From a virus, in IMG/VR virus record IMGVR_UViG_3300042467_001217, positions 1 to 27,995 of that record: a stretch of DNA of 27,995 nucleotides; one strand, given 5' to 3'. Positions 17,959 to 25,864 of this stretch are shown piece after piece. The notes under the pieces are model-generated. The model did not search any database. It was not told the DNA's origin and saw only the letters and a program-made list of their open reading frames with translations. The stretch's first letter is position 1, and every line of letters begins with the position of its first letter. The translations under genes and the position numbers were made by a program.

Positions 17959-18358
17959 TACGCTTCTTTCGTCCCATGTTGTATTTTGCTTCTAGAATCC
18001 AATCAGACTTATCTTTGTGACTGATAATCTTAATTTGACTTATAGAGGCTAATGGATCTTTAATATTTTCGGAATCGACTACTTTAAGTAAACCCCAATC
18101 CTGTAACAACTCAATAATTTTATTTCTGCGACCCTTGTCTTCGTCGGAGAAATTAGAGGGTTTACCATCAATTATAAACATCTCTTTGAAGTGTACGATA
18201 TAATACTTTCCTTGTTTATGGAAAATATGACAAGACTGATATAACTTATTTTCTTTTCTAGAAGCTACACCGATGCGAGTTAAGGTTTCTTTAATCTTTA
18301 GAAAATCTTCTTCTTCGCCTATCTTCACCTCAATTAATTTTTCAAGTAATTCATTCAT
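17951..18358 (-). CDS. regA: RegA translational repressor
   Basis: 135 aa against 122 in T4. DFLKIKETLTRIGVAS, the block KLYQSCHIFHKQGKYYIVH (followed by FKEMF) and LLQDWGLLKVV reproduce the T4 RegA core almost position by position. RegA binds mRNA at or near start codons of early genes and represses their translation. The extra residues are at the N-terminus and the C-terminal tail (NMGRKKRND). It overlaps gene 62 as in T4 gene order (45-44-62-regA) and is followed by small genes, not by DNA polymerase within this window. Confidence 0.95.
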   Translation of the reverse strand: MNELLEKLIEVKIGEEEDFLKIKETLTRIGVASRKENKLYQSCHIFHKQGKYYIVHFKEMFIIDGKPSNFSDEDKGRRNKIIELLQDWGLLKVVDSENIKDPLASISQIKIISHKDKSDWILEAKYNMGRKKRND

Positions 18359-18828
18359 TTAACTCCACCTTTTTCTAATCTTTTTCTTATTATATCAAGT
18401 TGAGCTTCTGTTAAAACTCTTAGTACAGCTTTAGATTTGGCTGTATTATATTTATAATACTCTTGAATTAGGGAAAGGTTTTGTTCTTCCTCTTTCTGTA
18501 GCTTCTCAAGCCTCTTGTCTAACTCTTTCTTTTTGTTAAACCTTTTAGTCTTTCTGATACTATGAAAAAGATAGTCGTAATGCATCTGATCTGTTATATG
18601 ATAGTTCATATTCATCTCGTTAGCATAGAACACCGTATCTAAAAAATTAGAAAGAGAACCATTGGTTCTCCATTTATTATATTTGTATTCTTGACTCTTT
18701 ACATCTAGATGCACTTTACCGAAATTGACGCTGTTTTCATAACACCAATCATATTTGGCCTCGGTAAGTTTTTCCTCAATAGGCTCTGGGTCCTTTCTTT
18801 GCTGCAAAGTTACATCTAAAAATTTCAT
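18355..18828 (-). CDS. 62: Clamp-loader small subunit (gp62-like)
   Basis: 157 aa against 187 in T4. It was identified mainly by position between 44 and regA and by its helical, charged pattern (FHSIRKTKRFNKKKELDKRL, then EEEQNLSLIQEYYKYN). gp62 is the single non-ATPase subunit of the 44/62 loader that opens the sliding clamp on primed DNA. It overlaps gene 44 by 4 nt (ATGA) and regA by 4 nt, implying coupled translation and fixed stoichiometry. Sequence similarity to T4 is weak and unverified. Confidence 0.85.
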   Translation of the reverse strand: MKFLDVTLQQRKDPEPIEEKLTEAKYDWCYENSVNFGKVHLDVKSQEYKYNKWRTNGSLSNFLDTVFYANEMNMNYHITDQMHYDYLFHSIRKTKRFNKKKELDKRLEKLQKEEEQNLSLIQEYYKYNTAKSKAVLRVLTEAQLDIIRKRLEKGGVK

Positions 18829-19763
18829 ACGAATTCCGCCTCTATAATAACTTCCGCAAGGAAAGCAGCAAAGTTGATTTCAGCATTGGCTGCAAATGCA
18901 TTTTGATATTGATACTTGGCAATCAAAGTAACCAAGAGAGGAATGCTCTTCGGCGTAAAGAACTGAGAAGCATTATCATAGAACTCATTATACAGAACGT
19001 TAACGTCTGTATCAATGTTGTTCTTGACCCACCTACGCACTTCGGTGTAATTCTTTCCCTTCATCATATCGATTAATTCGCGGATGCTAGTCTGCTGAAG
19101 GTTAGCAAGAATGCCACTGTCAATCTTGCCTGTAGCAGCATAACGCTGGAGTTCATTGAGAACTCGACGCCAATCGGGGAAAAACTTCTGAATGATCTCA
19201 GCTACAGCTGGCTTGTCGTAAGAGACATTCTCGTTTGTGAGAATTGTCTCAACCCGCTTAAAGAATTGTCCGGCAAGCTTTGCCATATCCTTCTTGCCGA
19301 TCTTAAAGTCTACGACAGAGCACCGAGAATGTAGCGGTTCAATGATTCGGTTCTTAAAGTTGCATGTAAGGATAAACCCGCAGTTTCTGCTAAATTCTTC
19401 CATGAAATTTCTAAGGGCTGGCTGGGTTGAATTGGCATTGAGGTAATCTGCCTCATCAAGGATAACGTACTTTCGTCCACCACTGAGAGATACACTTGAG
19501 GCAAAGTTGAGAATCTCATTACGAAGTGTGTCGATGTTACCATTCATAGATCCGTTAATTACAATATAATCACAACCCAACTGCTCAAGCATAGCACGAG
19601 CCACCGTTGTTTTACCAACTCCAGCTGTACCAGATAGAATCAGATTTGGGATATTCTTTTGATCAACAAATTGTTGAAAGGTTGCCTTCAGGTCAACCGG
19701 AAGGATAGTGTCCTCAATAGTCTTAGGACGATACTTTTCTACCCACAAAAATTCTTCGTTCAT
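18825..19763 (-). CDS. 44: Clamp-loader ATPase subunit (gp44-like)
   Basis: 312 aa, matching T4 gp44 (319). An AAA+ ATPase: WVEKYRPKTIEDTILP at the N-terminus, Walker A GTAGVGKT (45-52), Walker B ILDEAD (101-106), sensor 1 ILTCN (131-135) and the SRC arginine finger at 146-148. Four copies with gp62 load the clamp. The C-terminal helical domain ends with FAAFLAEVIIEAEFV. It starts at the stop of the zinc protein gene and is coupled to gene 62. Confidence 0.95.
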   Translation of the reverse strand: MNEEFLWVEKYRPKTIEDTILPVDLKATFQQFVDQKNIPNLILSGTAGVGKTTVARAMLEQLGCDYIVINGSMNGNIDTLRNEILNFASSVSLSGGRKYVILDEADYLNANSTQPALRNFMEEFSRNCGFILTCNFKNRIIEPLHSRCSVVDFKIGKKDMAKLAGQFFKRVETILTNENVSYDKPAVAEIIQKFFPDWRRVLNELQRYAATGKIDSGILANLQQTSIRELIDMMKGKNYTEVRRWVKNNIDTDVNVLYNEFYDNASQFFTPKSIPLLVTLIAKYQYQNAFAANAEINFAAFLAEVIIEAEFV

Positions 19764-20023
19764 TAGTTTTTCCTTCCCGAATGATATTCGTCATAACAAG
19801 GTATACAATATCCTCTAAGATCTTTAGCTTGGATATTGTCAGGATGAATATGTTGTCTGTTTGACTTAACATAAAAATCGCTGTATATTTTGTGTTCACC
19901 ACAGTAAGTACAAGGTTTCAGCTTATACCCCTTGCCCTCGAGACCAAGAGCGGAAAAGATAGTATTAGTTACGTTGTTCGAAACATGCCTAGTAACTCTA
20001 GGCACAACACGGTCACGCTTCAT
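19763..20023 (-). CDS. Small zinc-finger protein between genes 44 and 45
   Basis: 86 aa from the ATG with GGAG 6 nt upstream; an ATG 12 nt earlier overlaps that site. CTYCGEHKIYSDFY (Cys38, Cys41) and GYCIPCYDEYH (Cys73, Cys76) form a four-Cys zinc site like that of small HNH/endonuclease-VII-type modules (CTKCGE...F...CKxCH), but no HNH catalytic set is visible. It lies after the clamp terminator and its stop meets the gp44 start. A DNA- or RNA-binding role is plausible. Confidence 0.7.
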   Translation of the reverse strand: MKRDRVVPRVTRHVSNNVTNTIFSALGLEGKGYKLKPCTYCGEHKIYSDFYVKSNRQHIHPDNIQAKDLRGYCIPCYDEYHSGRKN

Positions 20024-20042
20024 CGAAATCTCCATAATATAA

Positions 20043-20068
20043 CAAAAGTAGGGGAGCCGAAGCTCCCC
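20043..20068 (-). terminator. Intrinsic terminator after the clamp gene
   Basis: Minus-strand GGGGAGC-TTCG-GCTCCCC (7-bp stem, stable UUCG loop) followed by TACTTTTG, 8 bp past the clamp stop. Genes 44-62-regA downstream would then need read-through, which could set clamp above loader levels. Confidence 0.8.
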
Positions 20069-20075
20069 AATTCAT

Positions 20076-20729
20076 TTAGAATGTTGAGCTTTGCTCAACC
20101 GCGATCCAGTATTCAACTTCCTTACCAGAGAAGTGAGAGATACCACGAGAACTGATAGTTACCTCATAATCTCCAGGGATAATCTTAATGTTTTCGGACT
20201 TAAAGATAGCTCTGAAAGTCTTATCAGTATCGCCGATATTGATAGAATAAATGTTTCCTGTCACATTCTTAGTGTCAGCTGCCTGAAGGAAAACATTGCG
20301 TCCATCGCCAAAGACTACAATTTCAGGAAGTGAAAGAACACCAGCAGCCTTCTCAACATCCCTCAAATGTTCATTGGTCAAAGTAAAACTGACATCAACT
20401 GATGGAAGATTGATCTCCTTATCAGGAGCCTTTGTGATAGTGCTTTCTTCAGCATAGGTATACTGAGACTTCTTGTTTCCGTCAAAGATCTCAACCGACT
20501 TGTCGCCAAACCTCAACTCAGGATCGTTGAAAAGGCTCACAGTTGAAATGAACTGGTCAAGGTCATAGATAGCAAACTTCTTGCTGAAGTCAGTGTCAAC
20601 CTTACCCTTTGCCATGATTGTCTTTGAAGGAGAAATGGTCTTCAAAACATTTCCTTCTTGTACAACAATTGATGGGTTAATCTTTGCGAAGTTCTTAAGA
20701 ACATTCAGCGTATTAGTCGAAATCTTCAT
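20076..20729 (-). CDS. 45: DNA polymerase sliding clamp (gp45-like)
   Basis: 217 aa against 228 in T4. The start is the ATG with GGAG 6 nt upstream, giving MKISTNTLNVLKNFAKINPSI (N-terminus similar to T4 MKLSKDTTALLKNFATI); upstream ATGs lack a site. The protein forms a trimeric ring that tethers the polymerase and, in T4, also activates late transcription. AIYDLDQFISTVSLFND and the C-terminal YWIAVEQSSTF follow the T4 pattern. A possible promoter -10 TATAGT (20765-20770) lies upstream with a poor -35. Confidence 0.93.
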   Translation of the reverse strand: MKISTNTLNVLKNFAKINPSIVVQEGNVLKTISPSKTIMAKGKVDTDFSKKFAIYDLDQFISTVSLFNDPELRFGDKSVEIFDGNKKSQYTYAEESTITKAPDKEINLPSVDVSFTLTNEHLRDVEKAAGVLSLPEIVVFGDGRNVFLQAADTKNVTGNIYSINIGDTDKTFRAIFKSENIKIIPGDYEVTISSRGISHFSGKEVEYWIAVEQSSTF

Positions 20730-20788
20730 ATTATTCTCCATAATGTTTATCACAATAAAATCATACTATAAAAGCTATTAAATAGCAA

Positions 20789-21697
20789 TCACAAATACTT
20801 CGCTTCAAGTTTTCCCTGTCTTGCATTCTCAACTGCTTCATCTTGCTTTGGTGCCTTCTTTCTTAAAGCTCCTGGATCAGCAGTTGCGCTTGCACCAATA
20901 GCAGCAAGATCAGCAAGAGAGCCACCAAAGATGTAAGTACCAACGTGCTGCATCTTCATCCATGGACAGAACCAAGTTTTAAGACCAGCTTCCTGCGCCT
21001 TCTGACAGAACCAATAATCTTCAGACAAATAACGCTTAGACTTAGGATCAATTTCTGCCTGGAAAAACTGCATAATTTCGCGGCTTCCATCGAAAGCCTC
21101 AGTGCGAACATGGTCAGGACGATACATCATTTCCTTATATGTATCAGCAAACTTCTGCATTGCAGCCTTTGTGACCATCATGAAGCCTGTGCCGATTTCA
21201 AGAACTTCACAAGGTTCAGAAATTTGAATAGATCCTTGACCGTTCTTTGGGTTGAACACATAATCACCAACGAACTTTTCAAGAACTCCAGGATCTTCGT
21301 CGGCAACACCCTTATCAACAGCCATCTTAATCTTTTCCCAGCTGATGCACTTCTTGGGATAAGGTCCACCAACAATGTCATACTTCTCTGGTTCGTTTGC
21401 TTGTAGAGCCATGAGAGCAATGACATCATGAGGATTAAATCCGATGTCAGAGTCGATAAACATGAGATGCTGTGAAGGCGATCTCATAAACTCGTCGCAA
21501 CAATAGTTACGAGCGCGAGTAATCAACGACTCGTTAAACAAGAAATACATCTGAAGGGGAATACCGTTCTGAGAACAGATAGCAGCTAGATCTGCCACCG
21601 ATCTAGCAAACATACCAGCGCACTGGCCACCATACATCGGTGTTGCTAGAAACAGTCCGTTCTTTCTTAGAGTTTCTATTTCAATCTTAATTTCCAT
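20789..21697 (-). CDS. GT-A-fold glycosyltransferase
   Basis: 302 aa. HLMFIDSDIGF (DSD at 82-84) is the DxD metal/nucleotide-sugar motif, preceded by FLFNESLITRARNYCCDEF (54-72), typical of GT-A enzymes of the Anp1-like group common in T4-type phages. EDYWFCQKAQEAGLKTWFCP is the acceptor-side ED motif. It begins at the stop of the DUF3310 gene. In this setting a DNA-base sugar transferase is possible, the donor perhaps being the heptose made at 695-4935; this is inference. Soluble, no membrane segment. Confidence 0.85.
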   Translation of the reverse strand: MEIKIEIETLRKNGLFLATPMYGGQCAGMFARSVADLAAICSQNGIPLQMYFLFNESLITRARNYCCDEFMRSPSQHLMFIDSDIGFNPHDVIALMALQANEPEKYDIVGGPYPKKCISWEKIKMAVDKGVADEDPGVLEKFVGDYVFNPKNGQGSIQISEPCEVLEIGTGFMMVTKAAMQKFADTYKEMMYRPDHVRTEAFDGSREIMQFFQAEIDPKSKRYLSEDYWFCQKAQEAGLKTWFCPWMKMQHVGTYIFGGSLADLAAIGASATADPGALRKKAPKQDEAVENARQGKLEAKYL

Positions 21698-22110
21698 TAT
21701 TTACCATCCTTATAATGATCTACGTATAGACACATGAATATATAGTGCAAAGCCTTCATCAAGTCTTTCTTATTGCTTCCGTTCTTCTTACCATAACGCC
21801 AAAGATACTTAATAGCAGTGTTGCGAAATGTTGGAGTTGAATCTCCAAGAGCAATCCAGGCATCAAAACATTCAATAGACTTATCTTCTGTCATATAGTG
21901 TTCAGAATACGTTGCGTCTAAATGTGCTTTGAGGTCAGCTAGAATCTTATCCTCAGCGTATTTATACGACAAAGAGTTCAATTCACTGTTTTTTCCATCA
22001 AAAATATATTCTTTGACTGGAGCAGCCTTACCTATAATAAACCCACTCTCGTCAAAGATATATTCATTATCACTATCACAATCACAATTGCAATTACCAG
22101 TACAAATCAT
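21697..22110 (-). CDS. DUF3310 protein with Cys-rich N-terminus
   Basis: 137 aa from the ATG; a GTG codon just upstream is a weaker start. The C-terminal half (SIECFDAWIALG, FRNTAIKYLWRYGKKN, DLMKALHYIFMCLY) is DUF3310, a phage family often linked to nucleotide metabolism (predicted, not shown). The N-terminal TGNCNCDCDSD is a Cys/Asp run, followed by a repeated EYIFD (in NEYIFDESG and KEYIFDGKN), which suggests an added binding segment. It overlaps the kinase gene as TGATG. Confidence 0.8.
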   Translation of the reverse strand: MICTGNCNCDCDSDNEYIFDESGFIIGKAAPVKEYIFDGKNSELNSLSYKYAEDKILADLKAHLDATYSEHYMTEDKSIECFDAWIALGDSTPTFRNTAIKYLWRYGKKNGSNKKDLMKALHYIFMCLYVDHYKDGK

Positions 22111-22646
22111 CACTTACCTACCATTTCATAAACTATGTCTAAAATATGATTTTGTTCTTCAAGAGTATTATTAACATACTTGAAGGTGTTGAACATCAAT
22201 GTCATATTAGACATGATGTTTGAGATCTTTGTTTCTCTCCCTTGTAACCACGTTTCATTCTGATTGCTTCCACGTTCCTTATATCTTTCTTCGCGAATTT
22301 GCTTTGTTGTTGAAAGATAAATGATACTAAGATCATATTTGTCTAAACAATGCTCAAGGAAAGAAGCAGTGAACAAGCGATCGCCTTCGAACAATACAAC
22401 TGAATTTGACGGGATTGAAGAAAGAAACTTAATAGCTTCTGGCTGAACAGCCATGCTCATACGATCTGTCCCAGAAAATACTTCGCCTTCTTCGTACTTT
22501 CCTAGGATATAGATATTATCTTTTTGTAAGTAGGGAACAAGCTTGAAAGCATCATAGTTTGGTGTAACTTGGTAATGCTTAATAATTTCTTTCATCAAGG
22601 TAGTTTTGCCTGATCCAGGCTCGCCACCAATAGCAATTACTTTCAT
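22110..22646 (-). CDS. P-loop kinase, possible 5-hydroxymethyl-dU DNA kinase
   Basis: 178 aa. Walker A GGEPGSGKTT (7-16), VVLFEGDR (83-90) as a Walker-B-type strand, and FSGTDRMSM (57-65), a signature I associate with P-loop kinases in phage thymine-hypermodification clusters. The lid RERYKERGSNQNETWLQGRETK is basic. Such kinases phosphorylate 5-hydroxymethyluracil in DNA to prepare it for substitution. The next gene downstream encodes the transferase-like partner. A generic nucleoside kinase is the alternative. Confidence 0.7.
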   Translation of the reverse strand: MKVIAIGGEPGSGKTTLMKEIIKHYQVTPNYDAFKLVPYLQKDNIYILGKYEEGEVFSGTDRMSMAVQPEAIKFLSSIPSNSVVLFEGDRLFTASFLEHCLDKYDLSIIYLSTTKQIREERYKERGSNQNETWLQGRETKISNIMSNMTLMFNTFKYVNNTLEEQNHILDIVYEMVGK

Positions 22647-22652
22647 AATACC

Positions 22653-23642
22653 TCACATAAATTCTTCAAGACCAATTTTATTTTGTACGAACAAACCTGT
22701 CGCGTCTAATATATTATTTTGGCTATACAGAGCCATTTTACTATCATCAATCTTATTAGTCAACAGTTTATTATTTAGTGTTTCTTTACGAGCGTCCCAC
22801 ATTGGTTGCCAATCAATACCAAACCAATCATCGTTTTCGCACTGTTTAATTTCTTCAGCTTGACGATCAAGGTAATAACCAAGGTAACGCCCACGACTGA
22901 CACGAAATAGCTTCTTGAATGAACAAAGACAAGTTTCCATATCAAAGTAATCAGTGTTTGGAAACTCTTCTCTAACTTCCTGCAAAATATAATATGCTTG
23001 ACCATCAAGATAGTTAATCTCTTGATCGGTAAGTTTCTTATCATACCAATCGTCAAGCCCAAGAGCCATAACAAGACCGTTACGATGAGAACGACTTCCA
23101 TCATAATCGTCAAGCATCAAATGTGGAGGTTCAATGGGAACACCACAACACTGTTTGAGTGTTTGCATATAAAACCAAGTTGAGTAACGACCAAACTTAT
23201 GGAACTTTGTTTTTACTTCTGACCAAAGTCCGTCGAAGTTTTCTCTTGCTGATCCTTCAAGGAAGGGATCGAAGGTTTCTTTTTGAGTGCGATCACCAAC
23301 CCATTGCTTGTAACTTTCGAACTGGGCTGGAAGATGACCTTTGTTCCACTTGGTGTCAGTTTGATAACGGAGCCGTTTGTAATTGTTATTATTCCATTCG
23401 CGGAGGCGTTCGACTCCAACGAGTTCCATGTCGGGGAACTCATTCCAAATCACCCAAGTTGTTGGGAGATAATAGGTTGTGCCATAAATCCAAGAGATCC
23501 ATAGTTTTTGCTCCGTATTATGTTCGAAACGATCGAACAAATAGTTAGTCATGAAGATAGCAGGGTCGCAATCCTTAATAGATAAGGACCACTTATACCA
23601 TTTAATAAAGTCTTGCTTACGTTGTGATTGTATTTTTGTCAT
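22653..23642 (-). CDS. Putative thymine-pyrophosphorylase-like base hypermodification protein
   Basis: 329 aa from the ATG; the TTG just before it is less likely. No catalytic motif is certain. The N-terminal FIKWYKWSLS and DPAIFMTNYLFDRFEHNTEQKL, the block YYLPTTWVIWNEFPD, and the C-terminal FRVSRGRYLGYYLDRQ recall the aGPT-PPlase/putrescinyl-thymine families (clade 2/3), which swap the phosphorylated hydroxymethyl group for an amino acid or polyamine. It is clustered with a kinase and a TET/JBP enzyme. Function by family recall and neighbours only. Confidence 0.55.
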   Translation of the reverse strand: MTKIQSQRKQDFIKWYKWSLSIKDCDPAIFMTNYLFDRFEHNTEQKLWISWIYGTTYYLPTTWVIWNEFPDMELVGVERLREWNNNNYKRLRYQTDTKWNKGHLPAQFESYKQWVGDRTQKETFDPFLEGSARENFDGLWSEVKTKFHKFGRYSTWFYMQTLKQCCGVPIEPPHLMLDDYDGSRSHRNGLVMALGLDDWYDKKLTDQEINYLDGQAYYILQEVREEFPNTDYFDMETCLCSFKKLFRVSRGRYLGYYLDRQAEEIKQCENDDWFGIDWQPMWDARKETLNNKLLTNKIDDSKMALYSQNNILDATGLFVQNKIGLEEFM

Positions 23643-24246
23643 CAAAAAAGCATTTCATAAATTCATTATATCTAGAAGGATGCTCAAAATCAAACTCTTT
23701 ATGTTTCTTTACTTTCTTCATAATCCACTTTATCTTAGCATTACGCAATTCTTGCGGATATGAATTAAGTATTTCTAAAGAACTCATATTTGTAGTTTGT
23801 TTAAAACATTCAACGCCTTTATCATTGATTGGCAAATCACAAAACATCGAATGACTGATGGTTGTTCCCCAATAAGTCATTCCAAGTTTATCATAAAAAC
23901 CAAGAGCAGATTTATTACAATCTAAACGAATGCTAGTTGCGCCAGCTTCTACAGCCTCTAGTATGTTACGATGTAACATTTCTCGTGCAGAACCTTTACC
24001 CCTGCCAGAAGCAGGAGTAAAGATATTTGATATAAAAAGAACTTTTGACTTTGCTTGGCCTGAAATCTTCATAAAACAAACAGAAAGAATATTTCCGTTT
24101 AGTTCTAATACTCTCGGAGGCCAATCTTCCCAAGCTTTCATAAAGTCCCACATTCCTATAGCAACTTTAGAGAACTTGAAATCTTTTCCTATAAGAGTAT
24201 TATGATACTTTAAATAATCGTTTTTGTCAAGCGTTTTGTAGATCAT
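23617..24246 (-). CDS. GNAT acetyltransferase
   Basis: 209 aa. TPASGRGKGSAREML (77-91) is the acetyl-CoA pyrophosphate loop (R-G-x-G-S/A), and SALGFYDKLGMTYWG is the C-terminal GNAT motif B. The segment after residue 140 is helical and specific to this phage type. Substrates of phage GNATs vary; in DNA-modification clusters they may acylate the modified base. It overlaps the amidoligase gene (ATGA) upstream and the transferase-like gene by 26 nt downstream. An internal promoter lies near its start. Confidence 0.8.
   Translation of the reverse strand: MIYKTLDKNDYLKYHNTLIGKDFKFSKVAIGMWDFMKAWEDWPPRVLELNGNILSVCFMKISGQAKSKVLFISNIFTPASGRGKGSAREMLHRNILEAVEAGATSIRLDCNKSALGFYDKLGMTYWGTTISHSMFCDLPINDKGVECFKQTTNMSSLEILNSYPQELRNAKIKWIMKKVKKHKEFDFEHPSRYNEFMKCFFDDKNTITT
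24202..24230 (-). promoter_or_regulatory. Promoter inside the start of the GNAT gene
   Basis: Minus strand TTGACA (24230-24225), 17-bp spacer, TATCAT (24207-24202). It would allow the GNAT-to-glycosyltransferase half of the cluster to be transcribed without the TET half, although it begins within GNAT. The -10 is weaker. Confidence 0.5.
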
Positions 24247-25166
24247 ATTGCTTCTAAAAATCTGCGCTGTTTACCAAGAACATTCAGACCGAGCTTTTCA
24301 GCCGTTTCATTGTCTAGATTACGATCAGTTCTTTCATACTTGGTCTTTTCCCAACCCATGTACAATTCGTGATCATATGTAAATGGAGGGAACTTGTAAT
24401 CATAAGAAAAAAGGATTTCCTGCACATCAGGTCCGTTGTTAAGCGCAGCATCCATAAAGGCAGTGGCGAAACGGAAGCTGTCTTCAATTTCGCGGCGATC
24501 AATAGAGCTACGGAAACAACGAAACTCTACAGTCTTTGAGTTCTTCAAAGCATAGGTATGAATACCATAGCGGAAAGGACGAGATTGAATTTTAGCATCC
24601 TTACCACAACAATGAACACGAAGCCAATCTTCAAAGTCAACAGGAACAGTTGCAAGATTTTCAAGCAACCAATTAGGGGCAATACGACCACCATCATGCT
24701 TCAAATAAGTCTTTGCAGTCTTTGTCTGTGTCATATTAGGATAGACTCTAAACTGATAAACACGATCCATAGTGATGTGCTGATTTTCCTTGATGTAACG
24801 CATCAAACGCTTTAGAGCGTCAATATCTTCAATCAAACCTGGAACGTGAATATGAAGATGACCGTGATTAACACAACCAGCAGTAGGAGAAGTTCCATGC
24901 GCATCAAATAGCTCCTTAACCTTCATGATGTTATCAACTTGATGCTGCCAAGTCTTTGTAGGTTTCATATTAATTTCGCCGCCGACTGGCGGATTAATTC
25001 CTTTCGGGTCTGAACCAAGACCACGATAAGGTTCTCTTTCATTAATAATATCTGTTTCGCAATATTCCCAAGAACCAAGTTCTTCAGGAATTTGCATCTT
25101 GCGATCTATATCGCCCCACTCGATTTCGAAACCATAGGTAAATGTATTTGGGTGATAATACTTCAT
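24243..25166 (-). CDS. Amidoligase (GS-like COOH-NH2 ligase)
   Basis: 307 aa. The glutamine-synthetase-fold amidoligase signature is clear: TYGFEIEWGD (10-19) with the metal-binding Glu pair, GGEINMK (62-68), HGHLHIH (101-107) and KTVEFRCFRSS (211-221). These enzymes form an amide between a carboxyl and an amine using ATP. In phages they occur with class II glutamine amidotransferases, and the next gene upstream is one. Together they could attach an amino acid or make an amide on a modified base or metabolite. The 4-nt ATGA overlap with the amidotransferase argues for a complex. Confidence 0.85.
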   Translation of the reverse strand: MKYYHPNTFTYGFEIEWGDIDRKMQIPEELGSWEYCETDIINEREPYRGLGSDPKGINPPVGGEINMKPTKTWQHQVDNIMKVKELFDAHGTSPTAGCVNHGHLHIHVPGLIEDIDALKRLMRYIKENQHITMDRVYQFRVYPNMTQTKTAKTYLKHDGGRIAPNWLLENLATVPVDFEDWLRVHCCGKDAKIQSRPFRYGIHTYALKNSKTVEFRCFRSSIDRREIEDSFRFATAFMDAALNNGPDVQEILFSYDYKFPPFTYDHELYMGWEKTKYERTDRNLDNETAEKLGLNVLGKQRRFLEAI

Positions 25167-25864
25167 TGTAAATCCTCAATATTGAATGTTTCTTTAAGCC
25201 ACTTATCATCAGCCACTTCAAAATGACTGAGCTTAAAGTTATTTACATTATAAATTTCGAACATTCTAGTTTTTTCTGAACTAGGGATACCGCTGCGCTT
25301 TAAAATGTCTTTTGTAGATGCAAAGATCGTTACACGATCATCAGAATAATAGTATAGCGGTCTTTCATGATTTCGGAAAGCTGTTAATCTTTTATCGGCA
25401 AACAGCGCACAGACCGCCATACTAGCTGGGTGAAACACAGCTAGTGGATTTTCGTCTTTTTCCATTGCTCGCAGAACAAGCTCGGAGTCGTTTGCTGTTT
25501 CTGTTTCATAGCCAAATAGCTGACGCCATGTGCTAGGAGGTTCTTGGGATATGACTCCGTTATGCACAACGCCCAACTCATCAGTTGCAAAAGGCTGATT
25601 GTAACGTAGGTCAGAAGTGCTATAGCGAATGTGACCAATACAATAGAGATTACCATCTTCGTTTCTCCAAGTTTCTAAGTTTTGTTTTTGTATAAACTTA
25701 TCAGCCGGAATTGGTTCTTTAATTGTGTGAACTTTACCATTCTTTACATAAGAAACACCAGTAGCATGCTTGCCACGAATCATTGACTGTTGAAAAAGAC
25801 TACGGATAATTCCGTAGTCTCTCTCGTTAAAATCAGCAATTGTTATGCCAAGGACTCCACACAT
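25163..25864 (-). CDS. Class II glutamine amidotransferase
   Basis: 233 aa. The start MCGVLG puts the N-terminal nucleophile at Cys2. GKHATGVSY, IGHIRYSTSD and VVHNGVIS followed by NDSELVLRAM are the conserved glutaminase pocket (Arg, Asn, Gly, Asp) of GATase II enzymes such as GlmS, PurF and AsnB. No synthetase domain is attached, so ammonia would be delivered to the amidoligase partner. It starts at the TET-like stop (1-nt overlap) and is coupled to the amidoligase. Similar stand-alone pairs are known from phage and bacterial modification operons. Confidence 0.88.
   Translation of the reverse strand: MCGVLGITIADFNERDYGIIRSLFQQSMIRGKHATGVSYVKNGKVHTIKEPIPADKFIQKQNLETWRNEDGNLYCIGHIRYSTSDLRYNQPFATDELGVVHNGVISQEPPSTWRQLFGYETETANDSELVLRAMEKDENPLAVFHPASMAVCALFADKRLTAFRNHERPLYYYSDDRVTIFASTKDILKRSGIPSSEKTRMFEIYNVNNFKLSHFEVADDKWLKETFNIEDLQ

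Noticed and set aside
20945-21406. 153-aa plus-strand frame opposite the GT-A glycosyltransferase
   Set aside because: The DxD-bearing minus-strand gene explains the sequence, and no plus-strand promoter or ribosome site is present.
23159-23548. 129-aa plus-strand frame opposite the pyrophosphorylase-like gene
   Set aside because: Shadow of a longer gene that is coupled to its neighbours.
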